Shown in pieces: positions 24,460 through 35,553 of a stretch of 64,000 nt of DNA. Position 1 is the first letter of the stretch, and each line of letters begins with the position of its first letter. Under the pieces are notes generated by a model. That model made no database searches, had not been told where the DNA came from, and worked only from the letters and a program-made list of their open reading frames with translations. Both the position numbers and the translations under genes were made by a program. Source of the stretch: Galbibacter orientalis DSM 19592 (GTDB taxonomy: Bacteria > Bacteroidota > Bacteroidia > Flavobacteriales > Flavobacteriaceae); contig NZ_JH651379.1 in assembly GCF_000260115.1 (NCBI RefSeq), positions 2,893,466-2,957,465 of the forward strand, in the 5' to 3' direction.

Positions 24460-25482
24460 TTAGAGCGCAAATCTAGCTTTTGCTGTAATTGTTTGATTTG
24501 TAAAATCTTGGTTTAAAAATTTATAATATCCAACAATTCCAATCATTCCAGCATTGTCTGTTGTGTATTCAAATTTAGGAACAAAAGTTTTCCAACCAAA
24601 ACGTTGTTCTCCTTCTTTTAAAGCTTTTCTAATTCCAGAGTTTGCAGAAACGCCACCGCCAATGGCTATTTGTTTGATTCCTGTTTGCTTGGAGGCTTTT
24701 TTCAGTTTATCAATTAAAATTCCAATTATTGTATATTGAATGGAAGCACATATATCGTACAAATTTTCTTCAATAAAATTAGGATTTTCCTTTACCTCTT
24801 TCTGAATAAAATAAAGAACCGCTGTTTTAAAGCCGCTAAAACTAAAGTTTAATTCGCCAACTTTAGGTTTAGGAAATGGAAATGCTTTTGGGTTACCTAA
24901 TTGGGCATATTTATCAATTAAAGGACCACCTGGATAGGGGAGTCCTAATATTTTAGCCGATTTGTCAAAAGCTTCTCCAACAGCATCATCTATAGTTTCC
25001 CCAATAACTTCCATTTCAAAGTGGTTATAAACTTTAACAATTTGGGTATGTCCGCCGCTAATAGTCATTGCTAAAAAAGGAAAACTAGGTTTTGGAGTAT
25101 CAGGCTCGTCAATAAAATGTGCTAAAATATGCGCTTGCATATGGTTAACCTCTATGAGAGGAATGTTTAAACCTAGCGCCAAGGACTTAGCAAAGGAAGT
25201 TCCTACAAGCAAAGATCCCATTAATCCAGGGCCACGCGTAAAAGCTATTGCAGCTAACTGTTTTTTATCGATATTTGCCTTGCTTAATGCTTGATGAACC
25301 ACCGGAACAATATTTTGTTGATGTGCCCTTGAGGCAAGCTCTGGAACCACGCCGCCATATTCTTCGTGAATTTTTTGGTTGGCAACAACATTGCTCAACA
25401 CTTTATCGTTGTGTAATACAGCTGCCGAAGTATCATCGCAAGAAGATTCTATCGCTAGTATGTAAACATCTTGAGTATTCAT
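24460..25482 (-). CDS. tsaD: tRNA N6-adenosine threonylcarbamoyltransferase TsaD
   Basis: TsaD transfers the threonylcarbamoyl group to A37 of ANN-decoding tRNAs. Signatures: ILAIESSCDDTSAAVLH at the start, GGVVPELASRAHQ, the metal-binding HMQAHILAHF, ISGGHTQIVKV and GGVSANSGIR. The open frame begins at 25524, but the ATG at residue 15 (25482, MNTQDVYILAIESS) matches the family N-terminus and is chosen. It is divergent from tamB with about 100 bp between, so both promoters must be in that short gap. Confidence 0.94.
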   Translation of the reverse strand: MNTQDVYILAIESSCDDTSAAVLHNDKVLSNVVANQKIHEEYGGVVPELASRAHQQNIVPVVHQALSKANIDKKQLAAIAFTRGPGLMGSLLVGTSFAKSLALGLNIPLIEVNHMQAHILAHFIDEPDTPKPSFPFLAMTISGGHTQIVKVYNHFEMEVIGETIDDAVGEAFDKSAKILGLPYPGGPLIDKYAQLGNPKAFPFPKPKVGELNFSFSGFKTAVLYFIQKEVKENPNFIEENLYDICASIQYTIIGILIDKLKKASKQTGIKQIAIGGGVSANSGIRKALKEGEQRFGWKTFVPKFEYTTDNAGMIGIVGYYKFLNQDFTNQTITAKARFAL

Positions 25483-25532
25483 GCTATCTTTGAAACTGGA
25501 AATTAATAAGCAAAGGTAAAACATTAAAATCT

Positions 25533-28500
25533 ATCAAAAAACTAAGGAAAATATTATTTAGGGTACTACTTGTTTTAATACTAATAGTGGTATTGACTAG
25601 TATTTTTCTGTCGTTACCTTTTGTCCAAACTTCTATTGCTAAAAGGGCTACCAATTATTTAAATGAAACTTTTAATACCCGTATTTATATTGATGGCGTT
25701 CAGTTTATGCCATTTTTTGGAGATGTAAATATTAAAGGGGTTTATATTGAAGATTATAAAAAGGATACCTTAGTTTATATAAATAAATTAAATACCTCAA
25801 TCCTTAGTTTACGCCATGTGGTTAAAGGCGATCTAGAATTTGGCGATATCCGAGCTGATGAATTATTATTGAATTTAAAAATTCATAAAGGAGAAGATAA
25901 TACCAATTTAAACGTTTTTGTAGATAAGTTGGATAGTGGAGAAGGAGACCCTAATAATCCTTTTTTGATGACCTCGTCTCATATTTCTGTTAATAAAAGT
26001 GAGTTTAGGTTGGTGGACGAAAATAAAGAAAATCCGCTTATTGTTGGCCTAGAAAACCTTCATATAGAAGCCGATTCTTTTCAAATTTTAGGACCTAAAG
26101 TTACGGTTGGTGTAGACCAGTTAGATTTTACTACAAAAAAGGGAGTGGTTGTAAATCGTTTGCAGACAGATTTTTCTTATACTAAAACAGCAATGAGATT
26201 GGATAGTTTATCTATAGAAACTCCAGAATCTTATATTAAAGGAAATGTTGTTTTTGATTATAAAATTGAAGATTTTAAAGATTTTTTAAATGAAGTAAAT
26301 CTTACAGGGAACTTTGAAGAATCTACTGTAGCTTTGGATGAGATTAATCTTTATTTTGATGAATTTGGAAGCGGAAAAAAGGTAGAATTATCAACAGATT
26401 TTGAAGGGGTTTTGAATAAGTTAGCCATGAATAATTTAAAGATGACTTCTGGAAACACCTTGATTGATGGCGACTTTGTATTTAATAATTTATTCGAAAA
26501 AGCAAAGCCTTTTAGTATAGATGCTCATATTAATAATGTTTCTTCAAATTATTATCAGCTTACCAATTTATTACCTGGAATTCTCGGTAAAACCTTACCT
26601 TCTTCTTTTAGTAAATTTGGTCAACTTTCCGTTTTTGGAAGTATGAGAATTACAGAGCAATCGGTTTATGCAAAAGTAAATTTGATTTCAGATATAGGAA
26701 AAGGGTATTCCGATTTAACACTTACAAATATTGACAATATAGACAATGCATCTTATAAGGGATTACTGTCTTTACAAGATTTTGATATGGGAATTTTCCT
26801 AGAAGATGAATCGTTGGGGTTAACCAATTTAGATGTAAATGTAGACGGACAAGGATTCAAACAAGAATCGCTTAATACCGAAATAATAGGAGAAATCTTC
26901 AGTGTAAATTATAACGGATACGAATATAAAAACCTTAAAGTTTCTGGGATTTTAAAAGATCAATTGTTTGATGGTTCTGTTACCTCAAAGGATCAAAACT
27001 TTGATGTTGCTTTTAAAGGTTTGGCAGACCTCTCTGGAACTACCAACGAATTTAAATTTGTGGCTTCTGTAAATAATATTGATTTAAACCGATTAAATTT
27101 TGTCTCTAGAGATAGTATTTCGGTTTTTAAAGGAAATATTGTGGCAGATATGTCTGGAAATAGCTTGTATGATCTTGCAGGAGAAATAAGTTTTTATAAA
27201 ACAAATTATACCAACCAAAATGATAGTTATTATTTTGATGATTTTACGGTTACCTCCGAGTTTAAAGAAGAAGAACGGATTATAACTGTAAATTCTCCAG
27301 ATATTATAACGGGCTCGTTAAAAGGTAAATATAGAGTTAGGGAGTTGGGGAATTTAGTAAAGAATTCTATTGGAAGTATTTATACCAATTATAAGCCAGA
27401 ACCCGTAGCCGAAGGGCAGTATGTAGATTTTAATTTTAAAATTTATAACAAAATTATAGAAGTATTTTTCCCAAAAATTGAGTTTGGAAGTAATACATTT
27501 ATAAAAGGAAGTATTGTTGCAGATGAAGGCGACTTTAAACTAAATTTTAATTCTCCTAAAATTAATGCCAACGGAAATATATTTGATAATATTCAAATTC
27601 AAATAGATAATAAAAATCCGCTGTATAATACCTATGTAGAAGTTCAAAATATCGAATCTAATATTTATGATGTTACCGATTTTTCTTTAATAAATACCAA
27701 AATTAACGACACGCTATTTTTTAGAACTGAGTTTAAAGGAGGGAAAGAATTTAATGATATTTACAATCTTAATTTTTATCATACCTTTAATAATAAACAG
27801 GAGTCAGTAATTGGTTTGAAACGCTCTCAGCTAGGGTTTAAAGGACGAGATTGGATTATAAATGAAGATAACGATACAGATAATAAAGTAAGTTTTAGTA
27901 AGACATTAGATACCATAAATATAAGTAGGGTAGTGATGAATTACCAAGACGAGCAAATTAGTTTGGAGGGGACTCTAAGAGATAGTACTTATAAAGATAT
28001 CGACCTTCAGTTTGATAAGGTTACCTTGGATAAAATAATGCCAGAAGTAGATAGTTTAAAACTAGATGGAATTGTAGATGGTTACTTAAATATTCTTCAG
28101 CGTAATAGTAATTATACACCTTCATCTAATGTTAAAATTTCTGACTTTAAAGTAAACGATTTACCGTTAGGGAACTTATTTCTCTCCATTCTTGGGAACG
28201 ATAATTTGAGTCAGTTTGCAGTAAATGCCAAAATTGTAAATCAGGATAGAGAGTCGTTAAATATTTTAGGAGACATTATTTCTACTGAAAAAAGTACACA
28301 ACTAGATTTAAGTGGACGGTTGGAAAGTTTAAACCTTAAAGCGTTAAGTCCGCTTGGAGGAGATGTAATTTCTAATATGCGTGGATTAGCTTCTGGAGAT
28401 TTTAAACTCACTGGCGCCATAGAAAATCCAGAAATGAATGGTGCCCTACAAATAACCGATGGCGGATTAAAAATTCCTTATCTAAATGTAGATCTTGATT

Positions 28501-30005
28501 TTGAAAAGATAGCCGATGTAAATTTAGAAGGACGCTCATTTAAATTTGGTGATATTGGAATTATAGACACCCAGTACAAAACACAAGCTAAACTAAATGG
28601 ATCTATAACATACGATCATTTTAAAGACTGGTATCTCGATCTTTATTTGGATACTGAAGACGAACGCTTTTTGGTGCTAAATACAAAAATGCAAGAAGAA
28701 TCCTTATATTATGGAACAGGATTTATAAGTGGGAAGGCTCAAATTTATGGGCTTACCAATAAAATGATAAATATTGATGTAAATGCAAGAACAGAAAAAG
28801 GAACAACTTTTGTAATTCCTGTTAGTGATATTACTGAAATAGGAGATACTTCAATTATTAATTTTATTGATAAAAATGAATCAAAAGAAGAAGCAGAACG
28901 TCAAAAACTTGCAGAAGTAAAAGGTGTAGAAATGCAGTTTGATTTAGATGTAACTCCAGATGCCGAGGTAGAAATAATTATAGATCCCAAAACCCGAAGC
29001 ACTTTAAAAGGTACAGGCGCAGGAAACTTACTTATAGAGATTAATACCAATGGAAAGTTTAGAATGTATGGAGATTTTATTACCTATACAGGAGAATATC
29101 TATTTAAATATGGAGGTTTTATAAACAAACGTTTTGTAGTACAACCAGGAGGAACTATCAATTGGGAAGGAGATCCACTAGATGATGTAGATATGAATAT
29201 TGCTGCCAAATATTCGCTTTACGCAAATCCTGCTGTTCTTTTGGAGAACAGTTTGCTTACTCGTAAATTAGAAACCGATGTTATTATAAAATTACAAGGA
29301 CAATTAATGCAGCCTTCTTTGGATTACGAAATTAATTTTCCGTCGGCTAATGCTGTTATAAATGCAGAATTACAATACCGTTTAGACGATAACTCTAAAA
29401 GAGAGCTCCAAGCTTTTTCATTACTATCTCAAGGGGTATTTTTAAATGAATTAAGTATTAATCAAACCGCTGTAACCGGAAACTTAGTGCAAACTGCTTC
29501 GAGTTTATTTAACCAAGTACTAAATTCTGGAGATGGTAAATTTGATGTTGGAGTATCTTATGACATTGGAGAAAAGAATCCAGAATTGGATTTTGTTTCT
29601 GAAGACCGATTAGGAGTTACCGTTTCCACACAAATTAGTGAACGGATTTTAATTAATGGTAAAATTGGAGTTCCTGTGGGAGGGGTTACAGAAACAGTTG
29701 TTGCGGGAGATGTGGAAGTGCAAATACTTTTAAATGAAGAAGGAAGTTTAATTGCACGAATATTTAACCGCGAGGATCAAATTCAGCAATTCTTTGCACA
29801 GCAGCAAGGGTATACACAAGGGTTTGGGATTTCTTACCAAGTAGAGTTTGATACTTTTAGACAACTTTTAAGGAAGATTTTTGAAGCCAATCCTGATAAA
29901 GAAAATCAGCCTAAAAAAGAAGCTAAAAAAGAAGAAGAGGAAGAGGAAAGTATGGGGAATGGATTGGTGAATTTCAAGATAAAAAAACGTAAGGAGTCTT
30001 CTTGA
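25533..30005 (+). CDS. tamB: TamB-type translocation and assembly module protein
   Basis: A giant (~1490-residue) inner-membrane-anchored protein with a long beta-rich periplasmic part of AsmA/TamB type and a C-terminal DUF490 domain (GKFRMYGDFITYTGEYLFKY; LETDVIIKLQGQLMQP; LLSQGVFLNELSINQ; the family ends with a beta-barrel-proximal strand and then an EEEEE tail). TamB links to BamA-like proteins and lipid transport in the envelope. The first usual start codon in frame is a GTG at 25587, but upstream codons encode SIKKLRKILFRVLLVLILI, the expected charged N-terminus and first half of the TM anchor. I have placed the start at the ATC of 25533 for that reason; no ATG, GTG or TTG exists between the TGA at 25491 and 25587. 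The start is therefore uncertain. Confidence 0.85.
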   Translation: MKKLRKILFRVLLVLILIVVLTSIFLSLPFVQTSIAKRATNYLNETFNTRIYIDGVQFMPFFGDVNIKGVYIEDYKKDTLVYINKLNTSILSLRHVVKGDLEFGDIRADELLLNLKIHKGEDNTNLNVFVDKLDSGEGDPNNPFLMTSSHISVNKSEFRLVDENKENPLIVGLENLHIEADSFQILGPKVTVGVDQLDFTTKKGVVVNRLQTDFSYTKTAMRLDSLSIETPESYIKGNVVFDYKIEDFKDFLNEVNLTGNFEESTVALDEINLYFDEFGSGKKVELSTDFEGVLNKLAMNNLKMTSGNTLIDGDFVFNNLFEKAKPFSIDAHINNVSSNYYQLTNLLPGILGKTLPSSFSKFGQLSVFGSMRITEQSVYAKVNLISDIGKGYSDLTLTNIDNIDNASYKGLLSLQDFDMGIFLEDESLGLTNLDVNVDGQGFKQESLNTEIIGEIFSVNYNGYEYKNLKVSGILKDQLFDGSVTSKDQNFDVAFKGLADLSGTTNEFKFVASVNNIDLNRLNFVSRDSISVFKGNIVADMSGNSLYDLAGEISFYKTNYTNQNDSYYFDDFTVTSEFKEEERIITVNSPDIITGSLKGKYRVRELGNLVKNSIGSIYTNYKPEPVAEGQYVDFNFKIYNKIIEVFFPKIEFGSNTFIKGSIVADEGDFKLNFNSPKINANGNIFDNIQIQIDNKNPLYNTYVEVQNIESNIYDVTDFSLINTKINDTLFFRTEFKGGKEFNDIYNLNFYHTFNNKQESVIGLKRSQLGFKGRDWIINEDNDTDNKVSFSKTLDTINISRVVMNYQDEQISLEGTLRDSTYKDIDLQFDKVTLDKIMPEVDSLKLDGIVDGYLNILQRNSNYTPSSNVKISDFKVNDLPLGNLFLSILGNDNLSQFAVNAKIVNQDRESLNILGDIISTEKSTQLDLSGRLESLNLKALSPLGGDVISNMRGLASGDFKLTGAIENPEMNGALQITDGGLKIPYLNVDLDFEKIADVNLEGRSFKFGDIGIIDTQYKTQAKLNGSITYDHFKDWYLDLYLDTEDERFLVLNTKMQEESLYYGTGFISGKAQIYGLTNKMINIDVNARTEKGTTFVIPVSDITEIGDTSIINFIDKNESKEEAERQKLAEVKGVEMQFDLDVTPDAEVEIIIDPKTRSTLKGTGAGNLLIEINTNGKFRMYGDFITYTGEYLFKYGGFINKRFVVQPGGTINWEGDPLDDVDMNIAAKYSLYANPAVLLENSLLTRKLETDVIIKLQGQLMQPSLDYEINFPSANAVINAELQYRLDDNSKRELQAFSLLSQGVFLNELSINQTAVTGNLVQTASSLFNQVLNSGDGKFDVGVSYDIGEKNPELDFVSEDRLGVTVSTQISERILINGKIGVPVGGVTETVVAGDVEVQILLNEEGSLIARIFNREDQIQQFFAQQQGYTQGFGISYQVEFDTFRQLLRKIFEANPDKENQPKKEAKKEEEEEESMGNGLVNFKIKKRKESS

Positions 30006-30282
30006 TTTTCGTCTAAAATGTAAAATGCGATTTCCTTAATTTGTAAGATTTGATTTTTATAAATTTCTACTTTCTTATTAATAGTCCCAAAATTTAACAT
30101 TTTACCTTTCTAAAAGGTACTTTTTTAATCAAATCGGAAATCAGCATATAAAAAAAAATAACGCATTTGTTAAGAATTTATCAACGAAAACGATTGAAAC
30201 TTTCAATATTGTATTTTTAATCAAAACAATATGAGAAAATTGAAATTTCTTTGGTAGTTTTACGATCCAAATATTAAAATTA

Positions 30283-31269
30283 ATGTCTACGAGTATTAAA
30301 AAAATAGGAGTTTTAACCTCTGGAGGAGATGCTCCAGGAATGAATGCTGCACTTCGTTCGGTTGTTAGGACTTGTGCATATCATAATATAGAGTGTGTTG
30401 GTATCTATAGAGGATATCAAGGACTTATTGAAGGAGATTTAGAAGTATTAGATGCTAGAAGTGTAAGAAATATTATTAACCGAGGAGGGACAATTCTAAA
30501 ATCGGCTAGATCTAAAGAGTTTAGAACAAAAGAAGGAAGAGCAAAAGCACACCAACAATTATTAGATAACCAAATAGATGCATTGGTATTAATTGGTGGA
30601 GATGGTACTTTTACAGGAGGGATGATTTTTAATGAAGAATATGGATACCCTGTAATTGGAATTCCTGGTACTATAGATAACGATATTGACGGAACCACTT
30701 TTACTTTAGGTTATGATACTGCTTTAAATACTGTGGTAGATGCTATTGATAGAATTAGAGATACAGCAAGTTCTCACGACCGTTTATTTTTTATTGAAGT
30801 AATGGGGAGAGATTGCGGGCAATTAGCTTTAAATTCTGGAGTTGGAGCAGGAGCAGAGGAAATCCTTATTCCTGAAGCTAACTTAGGATTGGATCGTTTA
30901 TTACACTCTCTAGAAAGAAGTAGAAAAAGTGGAAAAACATCAAGTATCGTTGTAGTTGCTGAAGGAGATAAGTCTGGTAAAAATGTTTTCGAACTTGCAG
31001 AATATGTAGAAGAAAACCTACCAAACTACGATATTAGAGTGTCTGTATTAGGGCATATGCAGCGTGGAGGATCTCCTTCATGTTTTGACAGAGTATTAGC
31101 TAGTAGAATGGGAGTTCGTGCAGTAGAATCGCTTATGGAAGGTAAATCTAATCTAATGGTTGGAATTATTAAAGATGAAATAGTTCTTACTCCAATTGAG
31201 CAAGCTATTAAAGGAAAAACAACTATTGATTCCGAGCTCATGAGAGTTTGTGAAATCATGTCAACATAA
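30283..31269 (+). CDS. pfkA: ATP-dependent 6-phosphofructokinase
   Basis: A 328-residue PfkA for the committed step of glycolysis (fructose-6-phosphate to fructose-1,6-bisphosphate). Motifs: GVLTSGGDAPGMNAALR, YRGYQGLIEGD, LIGGDGTFTGG, the catalytic GIPGTIDNDIDGT, FIEVMGRDCGQLAL and GHMQRGGSPSCFDRVLAS. Length and order match the bacterial homotetrameric enzyme. gap follows after 71 bp in the same direction, so the two are probably one transcript. There is a long (277 bp) leader-side spacer with AT-rich sequence and no gene. Confidence 0.96.
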   Translation: MSTSIKKIGVLTSGGDAPGMNAALRSVVRTCAYHNIECVGIYRGYQGLIEGDLEVLDARSVRNIINRGGTILKSARSKEFRTKEGRAKAHQQLLDNQIDALVLIGGDGTFTGGMIFNEEYGYPVIGIPGTIDNDIDGTTFTLGYDTALNTVVDAIDRIRDTASSHDRLFFIEVMGRDCGQLALNSGVGAGAEEILIPEANLGLDRLLHSLERSRKSGKTSSIVVVAEGDKSGKNVFELAEYVEENLPNYDIRVSVLGHMQRGGSPSCFDRVLASRMGVRAVESLMEGKSNLMVGIIKDEIVLTPIEQAIKGKTTIDSELMRVCEIMST

Positions 31270-31290
31270 ATAACAAACCAAAATAGTAAA

Positions 31291-31305
31291 TGTCACATTG
31301 TGACA
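31291..31305. promoter_or_regulatory. TGTCACATTGTGACA palindrome between pfkA and gap
   Basis: A perfect 15-base palindrome (7-base arms, T at centre) in the 71-bp gap between pfkA and gap, 36 bp before the gap ATG. It has the look of a dimeric repressor or CRP/FNR-like operator. There is no T-tract behind it, so a terminator is unlikely. Confidence 0.5.
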
Positions 31306-31334
31306 AAATGATAATTAATAATTTAAAAATTTAG

Positions 31335-32342
<1,008 letters not shown>

Positions 32343-32444
32343 TTTAAAATAGGATCTAAAAAGTAATCTGAAAAGATTATAATTTTTATTAAGATCTGCT
32401 TACGCTTACTAAACTAACTCAAAAGCTAACTATTTGACAGGTTT

Positions 32445-32470
32445 AAGCCTTATTAATTTAAGGCTTTCTT
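32445..32470 (+). terminator. Terminator after gap
   Basis: AAGCCTT and AAGGCTT flank a short AT loop (TAAGCCTTATTAATTTAAGG) and are followed by TTCTTCTGTT. It is ~100 bp after the gap stop codon and before the next gene. Confidence 0.65.
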
Positions 32471-32539
32471 CTGTTGAATTCTGGGTAACTCCAAGCAGAC
32501 TTAATAGTTTTCAGAAAACTATTAACTTAAACTTAAAGT

Positions 32540-33397
32540 ATGATTTTAATTGTAGATAGTGGTGCAACAAAATCTGATTGGATCGCATTAGATGAAGATG
32601 GTAACAAGTTATTTGTAACTAAAACATTGGGCTTAAGTCCAGAAGTTTTAACAAGCGAAATTATTAATGAACGTTTGGCTAATAACTTTGAACTATACAA
32701 ACATCGAAAAGAAGTAACTCAACTCTATTTTTATGGGGCTGGTTGTGGAACTGAGAGAATGCGAAAATTTTTAAAAGGAATCTTCGCAGATTACTTTCCT
32801 AATGCAAAAACTTCAGTAAAGGAAGATACTTATGCAGCTATCTACGCTACTGTGGAGCCAGATCAACACGCTATCGTTTGTATTTTGGGTACAGGTTCTA
32901 ATTGTAGTTATTGGGATGGAAAAGAGCTTTTTCAGAAGGTAACTTCATTAGGTTATATTTTAATGGACGATTGTAGTGGTAATTACTTCGGAAGACAATT
33001 AATAAGAGATTATTACTATCATAAAATTCCTGAGAAATTAGCTGTTAAATTTGCAAGTGAATACGATCTTGAAGAGGATAGTGTTAAAAATCATTTGTAT
33101 AAACAGCCAAATCCAAATACTTATTTAGCAACATTTGCTCGCTTTGTAATCCAAAATAAAGATGAAGAATATTGTCAGTCTTTAATTAAAAAAGGAATGC
33201 AATTGTTTATTAGTAATTCAATTACTCAATTTGAGCAAGCAAAAGAAGTTCCAATTCATTTTATAGGAAGTATTGCTTATTATTTACAAGACGAATTAAA
33301 GCAGACACTCTCTGAAAATGGATTGTCTATCGGAAAGGTTTTAAGGAGGCCGATTGATGGATTGGTAGATTATCATAAATCTGTTTTATTCGATTAA
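32540..33397 (+). CDS. BadF/BadG-family ATPase, N-acetylglucosamine kinase-like
   Basis: A 285-residue member of the ASKHA superfamily with phosphate-1 loop MILIVDSGATKSDWIA, phosphate-2 segment IVCILGTGSNCSYWDG and the adenosine region VPIHFIGSIAYYLQDELK. The architecture matches BadF/BadG/BcrA/BcrD-type small kinases, of which N-acetylglucosamine kinase is the best-known sugar member. In Flavobacteriaceae it often sits next to gap and pfkA, suggesting a sugar-phosphorylating role for recycled wall sugars. The substrate is inferred. A good terminator follows at 33424. Confidence 0.82.
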   Translation: MILIVDSGATKSDWIALDEDGNKLFVTKTLGLSPEVLTSEIINERLANNFELYKHRKEVTQLYFYGAGCGTERMRKFLKGIFADYFPNAKTSVKEDTYAAIYATVEPDQHAIVCILGTGSNCSYWDGKELFQKVTSLGYILMDDCSGNYFGRQLIRDYYYHKIPEKLAVKFASEYDLEEDSVKNHLYKQPNPNTYLATFARFVIQNKDEEYCQSLIKKGMQLFISNSITQFEQAKEVPIHFIGSIAYYLQDELKQTLSENGLSIGKVLRRPIDGLVDYHKSVLFD

Positions 33398-33422
33398 AAA
33401 GAATAAAAACCAACTATAAATT

Positions 33423-33458
33423 AAAGGTTGTTTCTTGTAAAGAAGCAACCTTTTTTAT
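33423..33458 (+). terminator. Terminator after the BadF-type kinase
   Basis: AAGGTTGTTTCTT pairs with AGAAGCAACCTT, closed by a GTAA loop and followed by TTTTTTATTG: a classic rho-independent terminator. Confidence 0.85.
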
Positions 33459-33474
33459 TGTTCTTAGATATGTT

Positions 33475-33690
33475 TTTATTAATGTCCGATTAAAAATACA
33501 AGACCGCTTCGCTGTAAGAAAAAAGAACAAAGACTAAATCTTAACTATTATAAAATGAGTAGTTTAAAGAAGTTACATTGTTAAAATTTTCTTTTTATTA
33601 ACAGCAAGGGGGCTATTTTAAAAATCTCTATTAACCCTTGATATAAGTGGAGTCCAATAAATTTCGTTAATCTTTATCGGACAACAATAA
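33475..33690 (+). mobile_element. TGTCCGA-ended MITE-like element, copy 1
   Basis: The ends ATTAATGTCCGATTAAAAAT and TTTATCGGACAACAATAA are imperfect inverted repeats (core TGTCCGAT/ATCGGACA). An inverted, clearly homologous copy lies at 61812-62034. Shared inner blocks include AAGACCGCTTCGCTGTAAGA, AATGAGTAGTTTAAAGAA and AGCAAGGGGGCTATTTTAAA. It codes for no protein. Size, termini and dispersion fit a non-autonomous transposable element. Confidence 0.7.
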
Positions 33691-33708
33691 TATGTTTTAT
33701 AAGTTTAA

Positions 33709-33792
33709 GCTGCAGATTCACAGATTTATTTTTCTTCTCTTATTAAGGTTATGGGTAAGGAAGAAGCAAAAAAATATTTGTGAATTCGTGGC
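33709..33792. repeat. GCCACAGATTCAC-type inverted repeat
   Basis: GCTGCAGATTCACAGATTTA and AATATTTGTGAATTCGTGGC form inverted arms around ~45 bp. One arm also occurs alone at 16004. This repeat style is frequent in Bacteroidota spacers; the function is unknown. Confidence 0.55.
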
Positions 33793-33848
33793 AGAAAAAC
33801 TTTGTAGCCTATGTATAGGAGATTTTTTAAATAAAAATGTTTATTAAC

Positions 33849-35441
33849 TTATGGAAGTTTTTCTTCAGTAAACAAACTCTGGTTTTCATTAGTATCCACA
33901 GCGGTAACTCCTGTTTTATTTAAGGTATTATTTTGATTATCTATAAAAGGCAGGGTATAAGAAGTAGTTTCTGAATTTAAAATAATATGATTCCAATTTT
34001 GGTTGGAATATTGGTAATAAAGCACATATTTAGAAACATCATTTTTGTTAGGATGATCCCATATAATAGCTACTTTATTTTCTTTTACAACTGCATTTAC
34101 AATAGGCTTTGCTGGAGGGGTATTATCTAGCCACGGACTAGGAGGAACAAGAGTTTTTTTTGCATAAGAGTGTGTTAAAATACCTACAGCTAAGGAATCG
34201 TACTTTAAAAGCGGACCAATACTCCAATGGATGGAGCCTTTGCTTTTAGGAAGAATATTTCGAGTGATGTTGATTTGATTATCAATTTCATTAACATTTT
34301 CTAAATCTCCCCCATAATCTACTTTAATTCCAGGCCATAAATGTCTGTTTTTACTATTTTCTTCTTGCCACCAAGTTAATAGCTCAGGGAAGCGTTGCCC
34401 TTCTTTATTTATTTTCCAATACAATTGAGGCGAAAAATAATCAATCCATCCTTTATTGAGCCATAATTTAGCGTCGGCGTATAATTTGTTGTATTGGTCA
34501 AAGCCAACAACAGAAGCTGGATATCCAGGACGCCAAATTCCAAACGGACTAATACCAAATTTTACATAAGGCTTTTCTTCTTTAATGGCTTGGTAAACCA
34601 TTTTGATAAAACTGTTTACATTTTCTCGTCTCCAATCGTTTCTAGTTAGTTTTCCTCCAGAATTTAAGTACTGATTCCAACTCTTGTCATCTGGAAAATC
34701 TTTGCCATTATTATAAGATTCGTATGGGTAAAAATAGTCGTCAAAATGAATTCCGTCAATGTCGTATCTGCTAACAATGTCTTTTACAACTTTAAGCGAA
34801 TGTTCTTTAGTTTTATCTAAAGCAGGATCCATCCACCACATCCCATTTTCTAACTTGACAACAAGTTCTGGATGTGTTTTTATGATAGATTGTTCCGATA
34901 TTTCTTTTCCTTGAGAATGATGCGCTCTGTAGGGATTTAACCATACATGAAGTTCAATTCCTCTTTTATGAGCTTCATCAATCCAAAATAATAAAGGATC
35001 GTAGTATGGAGAAGGCGCTAATCCTTGCTTTCCAGTAAGGTAATAGGACCAAGGCTCTATTTCACTTTTGTAAAGAGCATCTGCTTGCGGTCTTACTTGA
35101 AAAATAGCCGCATTGTAATGATGAGATTCTAAGAAATCTAAGAGTTCAAGAGCTTCTTTTTGCTGTTCTTCCGAAGAGAGTCCTGGTTTGCTAGGCCAAT
35201 TAATATTAGCAACAGTAGCAATCCAAGCGGCTCTAAACTCTTCTATATTATAAGGAGTTTTAGGATTCCATTTTAAAGTTGAAGCTTCATCATTAGAAAT
35301 ATCAATCCCCTCAGGATTATTTACGTACGTACTACTGCTAGTGTTAATAGTATTGTTAACAACAGGAGTGTAAGTAGTCTTACATGCAGAAGTCAGTACT
35401 AAAATAAATACACTGAAACCTATTTTTAGAAACGACTTCAT
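33849..35441 (-). CDS. GHL10 (DUF187) glycosyl hydrolase-like lipoprotein
   Basis: A 530-residue lipoprotein (MKSFLKIGFSVFILVLTSAC, lipidated Cys ~20). Its central domain (~60-400) is the GHL10 family: EFRAAWIATVANINWPSKPG near the start, AAIFQVRPQADALY, HVWLNPYRAHHS, IDGIHFDDYFYPY (conserved acidic pair) and FGISPFGIWRPG. The C-terminal ~90 residues form a fibronectin-III-like module (PAKPIVNAVVKENKVAIIWD). Related proteins act on glycans or peptidoglycan at the cell surface, but the substrate is not known. It is transcribed towards the repeat-rich 33398-33848 spacer and is monocistronic. Confidence 0.88.
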   Translation of the reverse strand: MKSFLKIGFSVFILVLTSACKTTYTPVVNNTINTSSSTYVNNPEGIDISNDEASTLKWNPKTPYNIEEFRAAWIATVANINWPSKPGLSSEEQQKEALELLDFLESHHYNAAIFQVRPQADALYKSEIEPWSYYLTGKQGLAPSPYYDPLLFWIDEAHKRGIELHVWLNPYRAHHSQGKEISEQSIIKTHPELVVKLENGMWWMDPALDKTKEHSLKVVKDIVSRYDIDGIHFDDYFYPYESYNNGKDFPDDKSWNQYLNSGGKLTRNDWRRENVNSFIKMVYQAIKEEKPYVKFGISPFGIWRPGYPASVVGFDQYNKLYADAKLWLNKGWIDYFSPQLYWKINKEGQRFPELLTWWQEENSKNRHLWPGIKVDYGGDLENVNEIDNQINITRNILPKSKGSIHWSIGPLLKYDSLAVGILTHSYAKKTLVPPSPWLDNTPPAKPIVNAVVKENKVAIIWDHPNKNDVSKYVLYYQYSNQNWNHIILNSETTSYTLPFIDNQNNTLNKTGVTAVDTNENQSLFTEEKLP

Positions 35442-35553
35442 AAATTATAGAATTGAAGAACAAAAAATAATGGCAAACTTCGATCCTCTTTTATTCGAAA
35501 ACCGAGATTTAGATGTTTTTGACGCTTGCAAAACGCGCTAGTAAAACACTTTG

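Noticed and set aside
32352-32372. AGGATCTAAAAAGTAATC as one end of another GTCTAAAAAG MITE
   Set aside because: The opposite inverted end could not be found within the spacer before the next gene, so it may be chance.
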